Shown here piece after piece: positions 32,656 to 44,214 of a stretch of 64,000 nucleotides of DNA; the stretch's first letter is position 1, and the number at the start of each line of letters is the position of its first letter. The notes below the pieces were generated by a model, which was not told the DNA's origin, ran no database searches, and was given only the letters and a program-made list of their open reading frames with translations. Source of the stretch: Euonymus europaeus. Taxonomy: Eukaryota; Streptophyta; Magnoliopsida; Celastrales; Celastraceae. The position numbers and the translations under genes are program-made. Where the stretch lies: contig OY756972.1 in the NCBI GenBank assembly GCA_963580455.1, positions 2,867,001 through 2,931,000 of the forward strand, in the 5' to 3' direction.

Positions 32656-34047
32656 ATGACAATGGAGATTGAGATAATTTCCAAAGAGTCCATTAAGCCT
32701 GCGTCTCCAACGCCACATCACCTGAAAACCTATAAGATCTCTCTCATTGATCAGTTCGGTCCTCCCCGCTACTCTCCCATTCTCCTCTTCTATTCATCAA
32801 ACCAACCCACCTTCCTCGCCCCTGCCATCTCCAAGAGATCGCTAGTGTTAAAGCAATCTCTGTCTGAAACATTAGCTCGTTATTATCCCGTCGCAGGAAA
32901 AGTTAAGGATGATCTTTCCATTGATTGTAACGACGAAGGTGCTCTTTATATTGAGACGAGAACTAATTGTTCTTTAGATGACTATCTCGGCCACCTTGAT
33001 GTATCATCACTCAACAAATTACTCCCAGATGAGTGGTCAAGATTGGCAACTCCAGGATCTCCTGTTGCTATTGTGAAGGAAAATGTGTTTACTTGCGGTG
33101 GCTTTGCCTTGGGATTTCTTATGTGGCATCCTATTTGCGATGCAGCTTGTTTTAGTAGTTTTCTTAAAACTTGGTGCGTTCTTGCTCGATCGGGGAGCGA
33201 CGAGGCTGTTCTTCCTCATTTTATTGCTCCATCCATGTTTCCACCAATTGAATCATTTCCACTAGAGGCAAATAGTGATACTTTTGCGTCTCTTTTGTTT
33301 ACAGTAGGAAATTCTGCAGCAAAAAGGTTTGTCTTTGATGGATCTGTCATAGTGGATCTTAAAGCCAAAGCAAGAAGAAGCTCAAGCCTGCAGAACCCAT
33401 CACGCGCAGAGGTTGTGTCAGCGCTTATATTTAAATGCTTCATGGCAGCTTCCTTAAAGGTGAAACCTCAACTCCATAAGTCAACTCTGATGAATTTTCC
33501 GGTGAACTGGCGACGAATGACGACGCCTCCATTGCCTGAAAGTTGTGTGGGAAATTTACTCATGCTCACAACTGTATTATCAAAAGCGGAGGATTCGGAA
33601 GAGTTGGGTAGTTTGGTGTATAAGATGAGGGAAGCCAGATCAAAAATCAATGGAGATATCTTAAAGAGCGTTCAAGGTGAAGGAGGGTTTGTGAAGTTTC
33701 TTGAGATCATAGGATCTCTTCGTGAATCATTCTCTGAGTCTGGAATAGAGCATATTGGGCTTAATAGCTGGTGTAACTTTGGGTTTTACGATGTTGATTA
33801 TGGATGGGGGAAGCCGTTGTGGATTCCATTTCTCGGATGCATGTTCAAGAATTATATATTTCTGATGGATACGAGACATGGAAATGGAATTGAAGCTTGG
33901 GTTTCATTGGATAAACAAGTAATGACAGTGCTTGAACAAGATCAAGAGCTTCTCTCTTTCGCCTCCATCGACCCAACTCCATTAGATCTAGGAAACCCTA
34001 ATCCCAGTTCACCCACGATAATCACTTCCCCGATATCAAAACTTTGA
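32656..34047 (+). CDS. BAHD acyltransferase type I (first of three), SKL terminus
   Basis: Single exon, 463 residues. The catalytic motif is HPICD (His158-Asp162), with Cys in place of the more usual residue before Asp. The structural motif is DYGWG (381-385), a Tyr for Phe variant of DFGWG shared by all three type I genes. The clade signature SWCNFGFYDV precedes it. The protein ends SPISKL, a PTS1 signal. It differs from the gene at 53944 at roughly a dozen positions, including loss of one Ser near the end, so the duplication is recent. The start MTMEIE is chosen by alignment with MKMEIE in the other copies. The promoter includes a (TA)n run and a CATATATAG box. Confidence 0.95.
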   Translation: MTMEIEIISKESIKPASPTPHHLKTYKISLIDQFGPPRYSPILLFYSSNQPTFLAPAISKRSLVLKQSLSETLARYYPVAGKVKDDLSIDCNDEGALYIETRTNCSLDDYLGHLDVSSLNKLLPDEWSRLATPGSPVAIVKENVFTCGGFALGFLMWHPICDAACFSSFLKTWCVLARSGSDEAVLPHFIAPSMFPPIESFPLEANSDTFASLLFTVGNSAAKRFVFDGSVIVDLKAKARRSSSLQNPSRAEVVSALIFKCFMAASLKVKPQLHKSTLMNFPVNWRRMTTPPLPESCVGNLLMLTTVLSKAEDSEELGSLVYKMREARSKINGDILKSVQGEGGFVKFLEIIGSLRESFSESGIEHIGLNSWCNFGFYDVDYGWGKPLWIPFLGCMFKNYIFLMDTRHGNGIEAWVSLDKQVMTVLEQDQELLSFASIDPTPLDLGNPNPSSPTIITSPISKL

Positions 34048-35022
34048 TCATTATTATAATCGTTTGTTGTTGCTTCTCATGTTTTCTTTCTCTATTTCAA
34101 CTATTTGGTTTCGGTGTTATTAGGTCATCTGGGTATATATCCGATGTGATGTGGCACACGAAATGTTATAATTGTTATCAACATGTGTCTCTCTGTGTTG
34201 CACACTCAGATGATAATTGTTATCGACATGTGTTCTCTTACTCCATAGATATGTCTCGCGGAAATGCATTCAGACTATGTAATAATTTCTCGGATGCCTG
34301 GTGGTGTTGTAATCCTTTTGCCTCACAAACACATGTCCCCTAGTGTGTCTCTCACGTGTGTCCTGTAGTGTCTCCTGTAGTTCTACATATATAAGCGAAT
34401 TTTATAACTTTCGTGTCTTTTTTATCTCAACTATATCAAATACTGAGTTGAGATGAATCCACACAATCCCAGTGAAATTCTGAATCTTATTTCTCCCATA
34501 TGATTTATATAAAATTATGCGCGTCTTAAAACAAAAGGTACGGATTAACTGTCATAATAATATAGGATTAGAACTTCTAATAATATACATTGGGAAGTAT
34601 CGATCGGGATTACTCGGCAAAAATAAACTACTTTGTATAAGTACTGAGTTAGCATTGTGATTACTTGGGTTTTACAAGGATTATATTAGGAATTCTAACA
34701 CTATTTGAATTACAATTTTTTTTATATAAATAGCACCAATTGCCTGCAGAGTAAGTTTCATAAAATACTACTACGGCGAGAGCGAGGAAGTTCCAGCAGA
34801 ACAAAGCCTAGTAACTACAATTCAATTTCTGTTATTCCTCTTGACTCTAGCACTCATTTTGTCCTCCTTGTTTGCTTCTTAAGGGTGTATTTGATAAGAG
34901 TGTAATGATTATAAAGATAATTAAAATTACTTGAATAAACTAATAATCATGTTTGGTATGGATGATTTTTTTGTCAATGGTATAGAATTACAATCACTGG
35001 TACATATTTTTTGCGCGCCCTC
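34048..35022. other. intergenic DNA, 3' flank of a type I BAHD gene
   Basis: The first 300 bases retain blocks shared with the 3' flanks of the other type I genes (TGTTGTTGCTTCT, GTTTTCTTTCTCTA, GCCTCACAAACAC, GTGTCTCTC). Beyond that no gene is recognisable. The frames 34044-34343 and 34705-34905 are chance frames. Confidence 0.6.
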
Positions 35023-35417
35023 TTAGGCAGTACTGTTTGAATTACAATTCAAGATTTCATCCGTTCGTTCAACTTCCAAACTGTCAAGCCGCATGATGTA
35101 TCGCCGGTGAAAAGAGACCCTCTGGACCAAGCACAATTGATCGTACTTCTCCGCCGGAGAATATCCTCTCCTTCTCCATAAGCGAAGGTAGTTCATAGAC
35201 GCGAACAATTTTGTCATCGCAGGAGCATAACAAAATGGGTTTACCTTCTGCATCACTCATCCCACAAAGAGCAAGCGCACCATGCTCCACGTTATGACTG
35301 TAAGTCACCTCCAAGCTTCCCTCCTCAGTAGCAAACCAAACGTTTATCTTATGATCCAGTGAACAAGACAGCATAAATTGATCCCAACAAAGGAGTGACA
35401 TAACAGCATCATTGTGC
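35023..35417 (-). pseudogene. last-exon fragment of a ZFWD-type (CCCH zinc finger, WD40) gene
   Basis: On the minus strand, after an acceptor-like AAACAG, the reading HNDAVMSLLCWDQF and then SCSLDHKINVWFATEEGSLE matches the C-terminal WD repeats of plant ZFWD proteins. One T is missing in the CTCTTTTCACC run near 35105, so the frame shifts; restoring the frame leads on to GLTVWKL and a stop at about 35023. The zinc fingers and earlier WD repeats are absent. Because the upstream intron edge is kept, it is a piece of genomic DNA and not a processed copy. Confidence 0.75.
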
Positions 35418-37674
35418 CTGTTTAATGTATGTGTACACTGTAAAGTGATCAGATGAGATGCGAGCAGCTAGAGATGGTGGCTGCCCACTGCCGTTTATAT
35501 ATGGTATTTGGCTATTTGCGCAGATATGAGATTGCGAACCGGACAAGTAGAATGATTTTTTTGGGTTTCTTTTAAAGTGGGCTATTAAAGCCCACTAACA
35601 AAGGCCCAAAATTTGAGTTATCTGGGCTGCAAAATGTCAGCCGAGACTACTTTATACAAACTAATGAAATCGTAAAAAACATTGTAAAACCTACGATTTT
35701 AAACAATTTAAATATCGATTTTTTACGATTCTACAGGGTTGCTATTTTGATAAGATTTTACTATTTTTATACTCCTATAATCGTAAAATCTTACGATTTA
35801 AATCTAGATTTTGACTGCACTAATGCTCACACAATTAATGTTATTCTAATTGTGAGCAAGGTTTGATTGAATTTATGGATTTCTTGTTTATTCAAGTCTA
35901 TTACAGGTATTCATAACTTGATATTACTGTCTGTTCTCTGCTCTTGATCTGTAATAAGATACCCATCTACAATCTGAAATTGAATGTTTGCCCCTTCATG
36001 GTCAGCTGCAGTTATGGATCACATCATAGCCATGCAATGAACTCAAAACCTCTATCTTCTCCCGGCTTTGAGGAAGAATTCACTGGATTGTTTCCTTCCC
36101 TCTCTTTTTTTTTGATAAGCAGCTTATCCATTATTTTTTTAATCATAATAGAGATAAATACACAGTCCAAGATGTACCAAAGACAGGTACAGAGACCACA
36201 AGTACTTGGAAGAAGCCACCAAAGGACCCAAAAAATAAAAAAGAACATCAAACAACCTACAAAACACAAGTAATTTTCCAACAACATTCCTAGGACGTGC
36301 TTCTGCACATCAAGCTTTAGAAACAGACCATCCTAGCAAAACTCTAAAAATAAAGGAACCATATTTTCTCTTGATGCCATTGATGCTTCATTTTTTGCCG
36401 AGAAAGAACCCAAACAATCAGCCAGGCAGTGTCATTGCTGCTGCTGCATGTAATGTCAATAATGATACTGCTATTGATCATCTCAGATGCCAGGAGACGA
36501 GTTGGTTATCAGGTCGAACCAACAACACACTTGGCAAAACAAGAACACTTAATCCCAACTTATAAATCACTTAATTTCAAACTATAATATTGCTACAGCT
36601 GGAAGAAACATGCAGAGTCATCCACGGCTGAACCAGAAGTGAACTTGAGTCTCACTTTTCTATCCGTAAATGGCTGATGCATGGCAAGTAGCTTGAAATG
36701 ACGTATAGCGCATCAAAACTAATTTCAGGAAATGGAATTTTCATGAAGTCAGCCCCTTGACCGCTCCTGCTTCACGAATAACCACCTGCCCCGTTCCATA
36801 TCTGATATGCGATGACCATTACCCCAGTCACTGATATTGATCATACTGAGTTTTGTGACCAAAGGAATAGCTGCCCCAACAAACCCCACATTAAAATCTC
36901 CATTTCCAGGAGATTGACCACTGAGCCAGAAAATATCTGTTACCATAACAACCAAAGATACCAGCTTGAGCAGATCAAATCGACCTCTTCCTTCGCTCCT
37001 TAAATGCACAAACTGGCATTGTTGTTGAGCCTGAATATCAACCCCGATGGCATTTAAGTATTGGGTGTCATTTCCCATGCACGACCTTCTAAGGTTTGTC
37101 CATCATCCAGCTTATTGCGTTTAAAGATTCAGATTCAATTATAAGTTTAATCTCACATGTGTCGTGTAGAGTGGAGCAAACTTAATTTAATTGACTCTAT
37201 AACTTTTAACCATCTGATCTGATGAGAATATATGTGGTGGTCGGTTGTCGCTGCAAAACCCACCAAAGTAGTTTGTCCCCTCAGCTTAGCCTGTATCTTA
37301 CTCTAACCAAGTCTCGAATGGAGAAGGGGAAAAAAAGGAACTATAATCAAGTCTTGCGATGGCCAGTGATTAGCAATTAAAATTTTCTTAGTCTCCTTTT
37401 AGGTTCTTTGCCAAAATCACCATGAATTTTTGGTATATGTTTCTTATTAGGCTCATCTAGGATATATCTGTGCAACTCTGTTTTTCTCCTCTGGAACTTG
37501 CATGTACTGATATGGTCATTGGTTTATTTATATAAAATACAAATATTGGATTGTAAATACGAACAACTAAAAAGTCTCTTGACAGGCAGCAACACAAGGC
37601 ATTGAGCAGATTATTTGAAGGAGAACTGGAAACAAATAGAAACAACATCAGTGGAGAAAGGCATTGATTAGAGG
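35418..37674. other. intergenic DNA, no recognised gene
   Basis: One minus-strand frame at 36749-37078 (109 codons, starting MGNDTQYLNAIGVDIQ) lies in less AT-rich DNA. It could be a fragment of a real gene, but I recognise no family and no splice context. The stretch 36100-36360 is A-rich and may be a retroelement tail. The remainder shows nothing. Confidence 0.5.
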
Positions 37675-39060
37675 TCAAGGTTTGGCTAGTACTACAGGAT
37701 TAGTATCCATGGAGGCTAGAGAAAGGAGCTCCTTATCTTGTTCAAACACGGCCATGACTTCTTCATCCAATGACACCCACGCTTCAACTCCATCGCCGTG
37801 TCTAGTATCCATCAGAAACATATAATTCTTGAATGAGAAACCAGAAACTGGAAACCAGAAGGGCTTTCCCCACCCAAAATCAACATTATAGAACCCAAAG
37901 TTACACCAGCTATTGATCCCGATATGTTCTGCTCCATTGGAAAGAGATTCAGAACATAATTCACGAAAATCTTGTACAATTTCAAGAAGTTTCGACAACC
38001 CTCCATCTCCTTTAAGGCTGTTCAGAAGATCATGGTCGATTGTCGATGTGGCTTCCCTCATCTGGCACACCAAATCATCCAGCTCTTCATCTCCTTTAGA
38101 CAATCGGGCCACAAACAAAAGTAAATTACCCACACTGGTTTCTGGTAATGGTGGTGTAGCCTTTCGCCGCAAGTTCACTGGTAAAGTCCTCAAAATTGAC
38201 TTCTGGGTTCCTGATATTGCCTTCAATGCAGCCATGAAACGTTTAACTATGAGGGCAGACACGACCTCTACGCGTGAAGGGTTCTGCAAGCTTGAGCTTG
38301 TTGCTTTTTTTTTAGATTGGCTATGGCCGAACCATCAAATATAAATCTTCTAGCTAGTAGATATCTTGCTCGGTTTAAAGAACATAGCTGCCAAAGCAGA
38401 ACTGTTTGCATCTTTTGGAAAAGAATCACTTGAAGGAAAGATGGACGAGGCAATAAAATTAGGAGTAAAAGTTTCTTCAAGCGACCCTCGAGCAAATCAA
38501 GCCCAAGTTCTGAAAAATGCACTTATGGTAGCAGCATCAAAAATGGTATGTGAAAGAATAAAACCGAACGCAATACCACCACAAGCAAACACAGTTTCCT
38601 GCATCAAAACAAGCTCACATCCTGCCGTTACTAGTTTAGGAATCTCTTCCGGAAGAAAATTGTAGAGCGTTGATACATCATGTTGGCTAAGATAGTCATC
38701 TAAGCGACAGTTAACTCTAGCCTCGATATAAGGAACACCTTCATCGTTACAATCAATAGAAAGATCATCGTTAACCTTACCAGCGAGGGGATAATAACGT
38801 GCTAATGTCTGTGATAGAGATTGTTTCAATGCCTGGGATCTCTTGGAGATGGCATCGGCACGGTCGACATCGCCATCGATTTCTTGGTTGGCAGAATAGA
38901 AGAGGAGTACAGGAGCAAATCCGGGATGGCCAAACTGATCAAAAAGAGATATATTATGGTTTTTGAGGTGATTGGGTGTTCGAGAAGAGGGTTTGATATG
39001 GGCTTTGGATACTCTCTCCACCTCCATTAATGCATACTCTTCTCTTGCAAAGCTCCCCAT
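37675..39060 (-). pseudogene. BAHD acyltransferase type II, inactivated
   Basis: The sequence is homologous end to end with the genes at 51895 and 57402 (start MGSFAREEY at 39060; end VVLAKP). Three lesions are visible. A TGA at 38499-38497 replaces the Ala codon after FRTWA. A 4-base CTAG repeat insertion near 38350 brings in a second stop. A one-base loss follows in the adenine run near 38315 and restores frame. HTIFD and DFGWG are still present but lie on opposite sides of the stops. There is no SKL. A truncated 209-residue N-terminal product could be made, but it would lack the second half of the active site. Confidence 0.9.
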
Positions 39061-39945
39061 CGATCGGCTATGGCTTAATTGATATGATCTATGTATATAT
39101 ATATAGACAGCAATTATTAAAAAGCACACACAGCAGCGCTGTACAACTAAATTGGCGAGCTGCTAGTTAGGACACACATTTTGACTCTTGTTCCATCTTT
39201 GCCTTTTTTATAACATGTTGACAAACCTATAGACATGCTAATTATGCATCGAGAGGCCTGAATTGATATAATAATCGCTGAAAGCTGAAATCTGTATTAG
39301 GTAGGTCCGTACGTCCTATGTTAAAAAAGAGCATTGGAACATTACTCTTTTGGTGCATTAATTTAAAAACAAAATTTGAAAATCTTATAAAATCGTGTTT
39401 AACATGAGAACCCAAACTAATTTTTTATGCGAAACAAAAATAAAAAAAGACGCAATCCCTCACATGTGCACGCAGTAAAAAAAGTGTTCCATGGGAAATG
39501 ATTAAGTTGAAGGCAAATCACGCCTCAAGTTTTTGTATGGTAGCAACATGAGCTGGCTACTAAATTTACAATTTTTGTTAATTAATATTAACGAGCAGGG
39601 GCCGAATCAGAAATTTATGGAGGGACACTGCATTTTATTCGAACAATTCACTTACATAGATAGACACGGGGAGATACACTCACTACGCCAAATACAGGCT
39701 TTTACTGCGCGCATAACATACACGTCGTAAAAGATATAAAATTACGACGCTAATGACATGCGTGCCGTAATTGGTTTTCTTGCTTTTTTTTTTACGGTAC
39801 ACAAGTGGAGCACTAGAACCCTCTGGGAAAGTATAGGACCCATGTGTTTGTGAGAAAGAAGGATTACAACACCACCGGGCACCTAAACAACATAGTTAAA
39901 GTAGAGAAAGAAAACATGAGAAGCAACAACAAACGATTATATTGA
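39061..39945. other. intergenic DNA between two minus-strand BAHD copies
   Basis: This holds a block at 39168-39345 that recurs at 43668-43840, a block at 39448-39562 that recurs near 49651, 53206 and 57666, a CACTA-type end at 39681 (CACTACGCCAAATACAGG, followed by TACGACG motifs) that looks like a short remnant, and the 3' flank shared by type I BAHD genes (39790-39945). Confidence 0.55.
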
Positions 39946-41325
39946 TCAAAGTTTTGATATCGGGGGTGAACTGGGATTAGGGTTTCCCAGATCTAATGGA
40001 GTTGGGTCGATAGACGAAGCGAAAGAGAGAAGCTCTTGATCTTGCTCAACTACTGCCATTACTTGTTTATCCAATGAAACCCAAGCTTCAATTCCATTTC
40101 CATGTCTTGTATCCATCAGAAATATATAATTCTTGAACATGCATCCGAGAAACGGAATCCACAAAGGCTTCCCCCATCCATAATCAACATCGTAAAACCC
40201 AAAGTTACACCAGCTATTAAGCCCAATTTGCTCTATTCCAGACTCAGAGAATGATTCACGAAGAGATCCTATAATCTCAAGAAACTTCACAAACCCTCCT
40301 TCACCTTGAAAGCTCTTTAAGAGATCTCCATTGATTTTTGATCTCGCTTCCCTCATCTTATACGCCAAACTACCCAACTCTTCCGAATCCTCCGCTTTTG
40401 ATAATACAGCTGTGAACATGAGTAAATTTCCCACACAACTTTCAGGCAATGGAGGCGTCGTCATTCGTCGCCAGTTCACCGGAAAATTCATCAGAGTTGA
40501 CTTATGGAGTTGAGGTTTCACCTTCAAGGAAGCTGCCATGAAGCATTTAAAGATGAGCGCTGACACAACCTCTGCGCGTGATGGGTTCTGCAGGCTTGAG
40601 CTTCTTCTTGCTTTGGCTTTAAGATCCTCTATGGCAGATCCATCAAAGACAAACCTTTTTGCTGCAGAATTTCCTACTGTAAACAAAAGAGACGCCATAG
40701 TATCACCGTTTGCCTCTTGTGGAAATGATTCAATTGGTGGAAACATGGATGGAGCAATAAAATGAGGAAGAACAGCTTCGTCGCTCCCCGATCGAGCAAG
40801 AACACACCAAGTTTTAAGAAAACTACTCAAACAAGCTGCATCGCAAATAGGATGCCACATAAGAAATCCCAAGGCAAAGCCACCGCAAGTGAACACATTT
40901 TCCTTCACAATAGCAACAGGAGATCCTGGAGTTGTCAATCTTGACCACTCATCTGGGAGTAATTTGTTGAGCGATAATACATCAAGGTGGCCGAGATAGT
41001 CATCTAAAGAACAATTAGTTCTCGTCTCAATATAAAGAGCACCTTCGTCGTTACAATCAATGGAAAGATCATCCTTAACTTTTCCTGCGACGGGATAATA
41101 ACGAGCTAATGTTTCAGACAGAGATTGCTTTAACACTAGCGATCTCTTGGAGATGGCAGGGGCGAGGAAGGTGGGTTGGTTTGATGAATAGAAGAGGAGA
41201 ATTGGAGAGTAGCGGGGAGGACCGAACTGATCAATGAGAGAGATCTTATAGGTTTTCAGGTGATGTGGCGTTGGAGACGCAGGCTTAATGGACTCTTTGG
41301 AAATTATCTCAATCTCCATTTTCAC
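39946..41325 (-). CDS. BAHD acyltransferase type I (second of three), SKL terminus
   Basis: Single exon, 459 residues, start MKMEIE. HPICD is at 158-162 and DYGWG at 381-385. It is shorter than the other type I proteins because five residues are missing just before the end, yet the final PPISKL keeps the PTS1 tripeptide. It differs from the 53944 gene at some 15-20 sites. It lies inverted with respect to 32656 and 53944. Its 5' flank matches that of 53944 for at least 110 bp, including the CTATATATATAG box (41368-41379 here), so both should be regulated alike. Confidence 0.95.
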   Translation of the reverse strand: MKMEIEIISKESIKPASPTPHHLKTYKISLIDQFGPPRYSPILLFYSSNQPTFLAPAISKRSLVLKQSLSETLARYYPVAGKVKDDLSIDCNDEGALYIETRTNCSLDDYLGHLDVLSLNKLLPDEWSRLTTPGSPVAIVKENVFTCGGFALGFLMWHPICDAACLSSFLKTWCVLARSGSDEAVLPHFIAPSMFPPIESFPQEANGDTMASLLFTVGNSAAKRFVFDGSAIEDLKAKARRSSSLQNPSRAEVVSALIFKCFMAASLKVKPQLHKSTLMNFPVNWRRMTTPPLPESCVGNLLMFTAVLSKAEDSEELGSLAYKMREARSKINGDLLKSFQGEGGFVKFLEIIGSLRESFSESGIEQIGLNSWCNFGFYDVDYGWGKPLWIPFLGCMFKNYIFLMDTRHGNGIEAWVSLDKQVMAVVEQDQELLSFASSIDPTPLDLGNPNPSSPPISKL

Positions 41326-41367
41326 CTTTCAGATTTTTTTGCTTGGTCGATCTGCTCAAGTTAGGGA

Positions 41368-41379
41368 CTATATATATAG
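41368..41379 (-). promoter_or_regulatory. TATA box of the type I BAHD gene at 41325
   Basis: Self-complementary CTATATATATAG, about 45 bases before the start codon. It is conserved at 53886-53897 before the gene at 53944. The leader must be very short. Confidence 0.5.
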
Positions 41380-41726
41380 ACCAAGGGCCGGAGGAAGCTA
41401 GGGGGACTGCACTGGGCCCATTGCACAAACTGATTTTGTCTTATATATCATATTTAAAATAATTGGGTTGTCTTTTTAGACTATGCTTGACACATGAGGC
41501 TTGCAAGAGATTGGGTTGGGAGATATTGGATTGGGAGGGGTTCATAAAAGTGAACACTTGTTTGATATTTATAAGAGTTGAGAGGTGTTAGAAGGATTTA
41601 TTTGAGTGAACATCGATCTCTCAACCCCTTAAAATGAGGAATTGGGAAAAAGGGTGTTGAGAGGAGAGAGCTTGTTTATGAACCCCTCCCAACACATCTC
41701 AACACCTCTCCTGAGCAAAGCCTTAC

Positions 41727-42116
41727 CCCACATTTGGTTGAAGGAGGGATGAGTTTAAGATGAACCGAGCATGAGCTTATTGAGAGAGAAAGAATAGAGA
41801 AGGATGAATGAGTTTAAAGATAAAATTTTGTATGTTTGGTTAATGTGAGAATTATCATGAGTTTTGGTTTGAATTGATTGTAATAAAGATAAAAATACTA
41901 TATTACCTTTTTTTTAATAAATTGATAATTTTATATGATTTTAATTGAATGACAAACTTGTCATTTTTAAAAAAAACTATTCTCCGCAAGGAGAGATCAA
42001 TAGGGGTCATGAGCTCATGCTCATGGCCCATGTTTTATACAAACCAAACAAGGGAATGCGTTTTGACAAAACTCATTCTCTTGCCTCACCCCTATTCTCC
42101 CCAACCAAACCCGAGG
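41727..42116. mobile_element. MITE, family 1, copy B
   Basis: This lies inverted with respect to 1270-1622. Its ends CCCCACATTTGGTTGAAGGA and CCCAACCAAACCCGAGG are imperfect inverted repeats. Shared interior: TTGGTTAATGTGAGAAT, TAATAAATTGATAATTTTAT, ACTATTCTCC, TTGACAAAACTCATTC. Confidence 0.65.
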
Positions 42117-44214
42117 TTAGTTTTAATACGTACACGTGTAGTAAAGCTCTAAATGTGGGATCTACACTTAAAATTTATTGTAGGATACCCAGAGTGTGAG
42201 GCCCATACGTGATGGGCCTCATAACCGCACTTCATCCAACTGCAATGCAGTATTCTACACCAAATTTGAAGTGCAAGATCCCGCACTGAAGAATAGGCCC
42301 ATATATATACTTAAAGGATAAATATAAATAATGTCATATTTTATTTATTTATCAATTATAAATGTGTTGCCATGTTAGTGATTCATGTTTACATTGTATG
42401 ATATCCTTTTTGTTTGCAGTGAAGTGCCTGACAGAGATATCAAATTATCACTATCAAAGTTAAATTGACGTTAATCCTAGACATATGGGTGACATGTCAT
42501 TGCATTTTATATGTCATGACATCTGAATGTCATAGATAATTTCTCTTAATGTTCCGTTGTTTAGAGGAAAACCAAACTCTTGAAAGTGTTTTCCTAACCT
42601 TGTGGTGTTTAGAGATAAGAAAATAAAATTAGTCAAACAAAATTCATAATAAGTTAGTTCAAAATAAGGGTTCCAAAATGGAAAAAAGCAACTTCATTTA
42701 TTCTCCTTGAAAAGTTATTTTTTTCATACCATTAAAATCACTTCAAACAAATTTTTTGTTCAATGTATATATATACATGAGATCAACAATAGCATGAATT
42801 AAAATTGTATCTATCATAAAAATATCAGACTAATGACTCAGTGGAGTGCTCCTCAAGCAACTTTGGAGGTGGAGGTAAAATCCTGTGCTGTGACAAAAGT
42901 GTTCAGCGAGTGGAGTCTGGATGCATAATGAGAAATCCTGGTTTGGCAGCTGTGTATTTGGGATTTTTATAGAGGAAACAGGGTTGCGTAATGAGAAAGC
43001 TCTGTCGACAGAAAATAATTTTAATTTGGAGTAAATGTTTTGCTTTTTTTGTTGCGGTAAGGGGAGTCTTGATGCGTATTCTCGCTTGGCTAGCTCTCAC
43101 TAGCTAGGTGTTCCTGGTAAAAAATTTCAAGAGTTCAAAAGACTCGAGTTCTGTGTAAAGGAGGTCGCTAGATACGTGACGAGTATCAATCGATGGAACT
43201 AAATGATCAAAAGGGATGTACGGTTCTAACCTTACTTCAACTAAGAAAACTTTGATGAAAAATCTAAACTGGAAATCTAGTTGACTAAAACAAAAATAAC
43301 TGTGACTAATGCTAACTATTCGATCTTGACTATGAACTAGCTAAGGAAAAAAGTAAAATAACTATTTCGATTAACTGCTAAATTAGGAACTTACATTGAA
43401 CTGATGAGATATACTGAGAATCTACGAAACTAAAGTATTAATTGAAAAGTAAAAACTTGTGGGTATGATACTGGACCCCTTCTTCCTTCTTCTCTAGTTC
43501 TTTTATAATGTGATGCAAAACCTTGTGATTAGGTAACCTCCCAATTGTTTGTAACTGCCCGCTTTGAGTGCTAGGTTTATCGAGCGGACTTCTTATTATG
43601 TCAACTTTTCTATTTGACTTTCTTCGTGGACCATCCTTGAACTTAGTGATTTTATGGCGGCAACACTAGGTCACACATTTTGACACTTGTTCCATCTTTG
43701 CTTTTTTTTAACATGTTGACAAACTTATGGACATGCTAATTATGCATCGAGTGGCCTGAATTGATAATCATAGAAATCTAGATTAGGTAGGTTCGTACGT
43801 CTAATATTAAAAGAGTATCAGAACTTTATTATTATGGTGCGGGTTAATACTACTTTTAAGTGTTGAAAGATGTGATTCCAACTCAAGTATTGAAATTTGA
43901 ACTCATACAACTCGAGTATCAAGTTTTTATTTTTATTTTAATTCTAGACACGGTCAAATTTTTTACTGTTCGAAATATGAGATGGATCAGCGTATACGCT
44001 AGTGTATACTCTGTCACCCATACTCTCAAACACGCTCAATTTTTATGCTTTACGATAGCTTATACTCTATGAAATATACTCTCATCCAATGATCCAAATA
44101 GACATCTTCCTCCTACCCATTTCTTGATTCTCCACCAGGTCTCCACCAGGGGTTTGACTGTCTCTGCATCTCTCTCGGTCTCAAATTGGAAATGGCTCCA
44201 ACTCTAGCGGTCCT

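Larger units (their letters stand above)
41326..44210. other. intergenic DNA with MITE and duplicated blocks
   Basis: This contains the promoter shared with the 53944 gene (41326-41440), a family 1 MITE (41727-42116), and the block 43668-43840 shared with 39168-39345 (ACACATTTTGAC, ACATGTTGACAAAC, CATGCTAATTATGCATCGAG). The stretch 42120-43660 has no gene I can support. Its short frames (42903-43100 minus, 43860-44072 plus) have no domains. Confidence 0.55.

Noticed and set aside
36100..36360. A small gene in the A-rich stretch
   Set aside because: The frames on both strands are driven by A-rich composition; it is more likely a retroelement tail, which I could not confirm.
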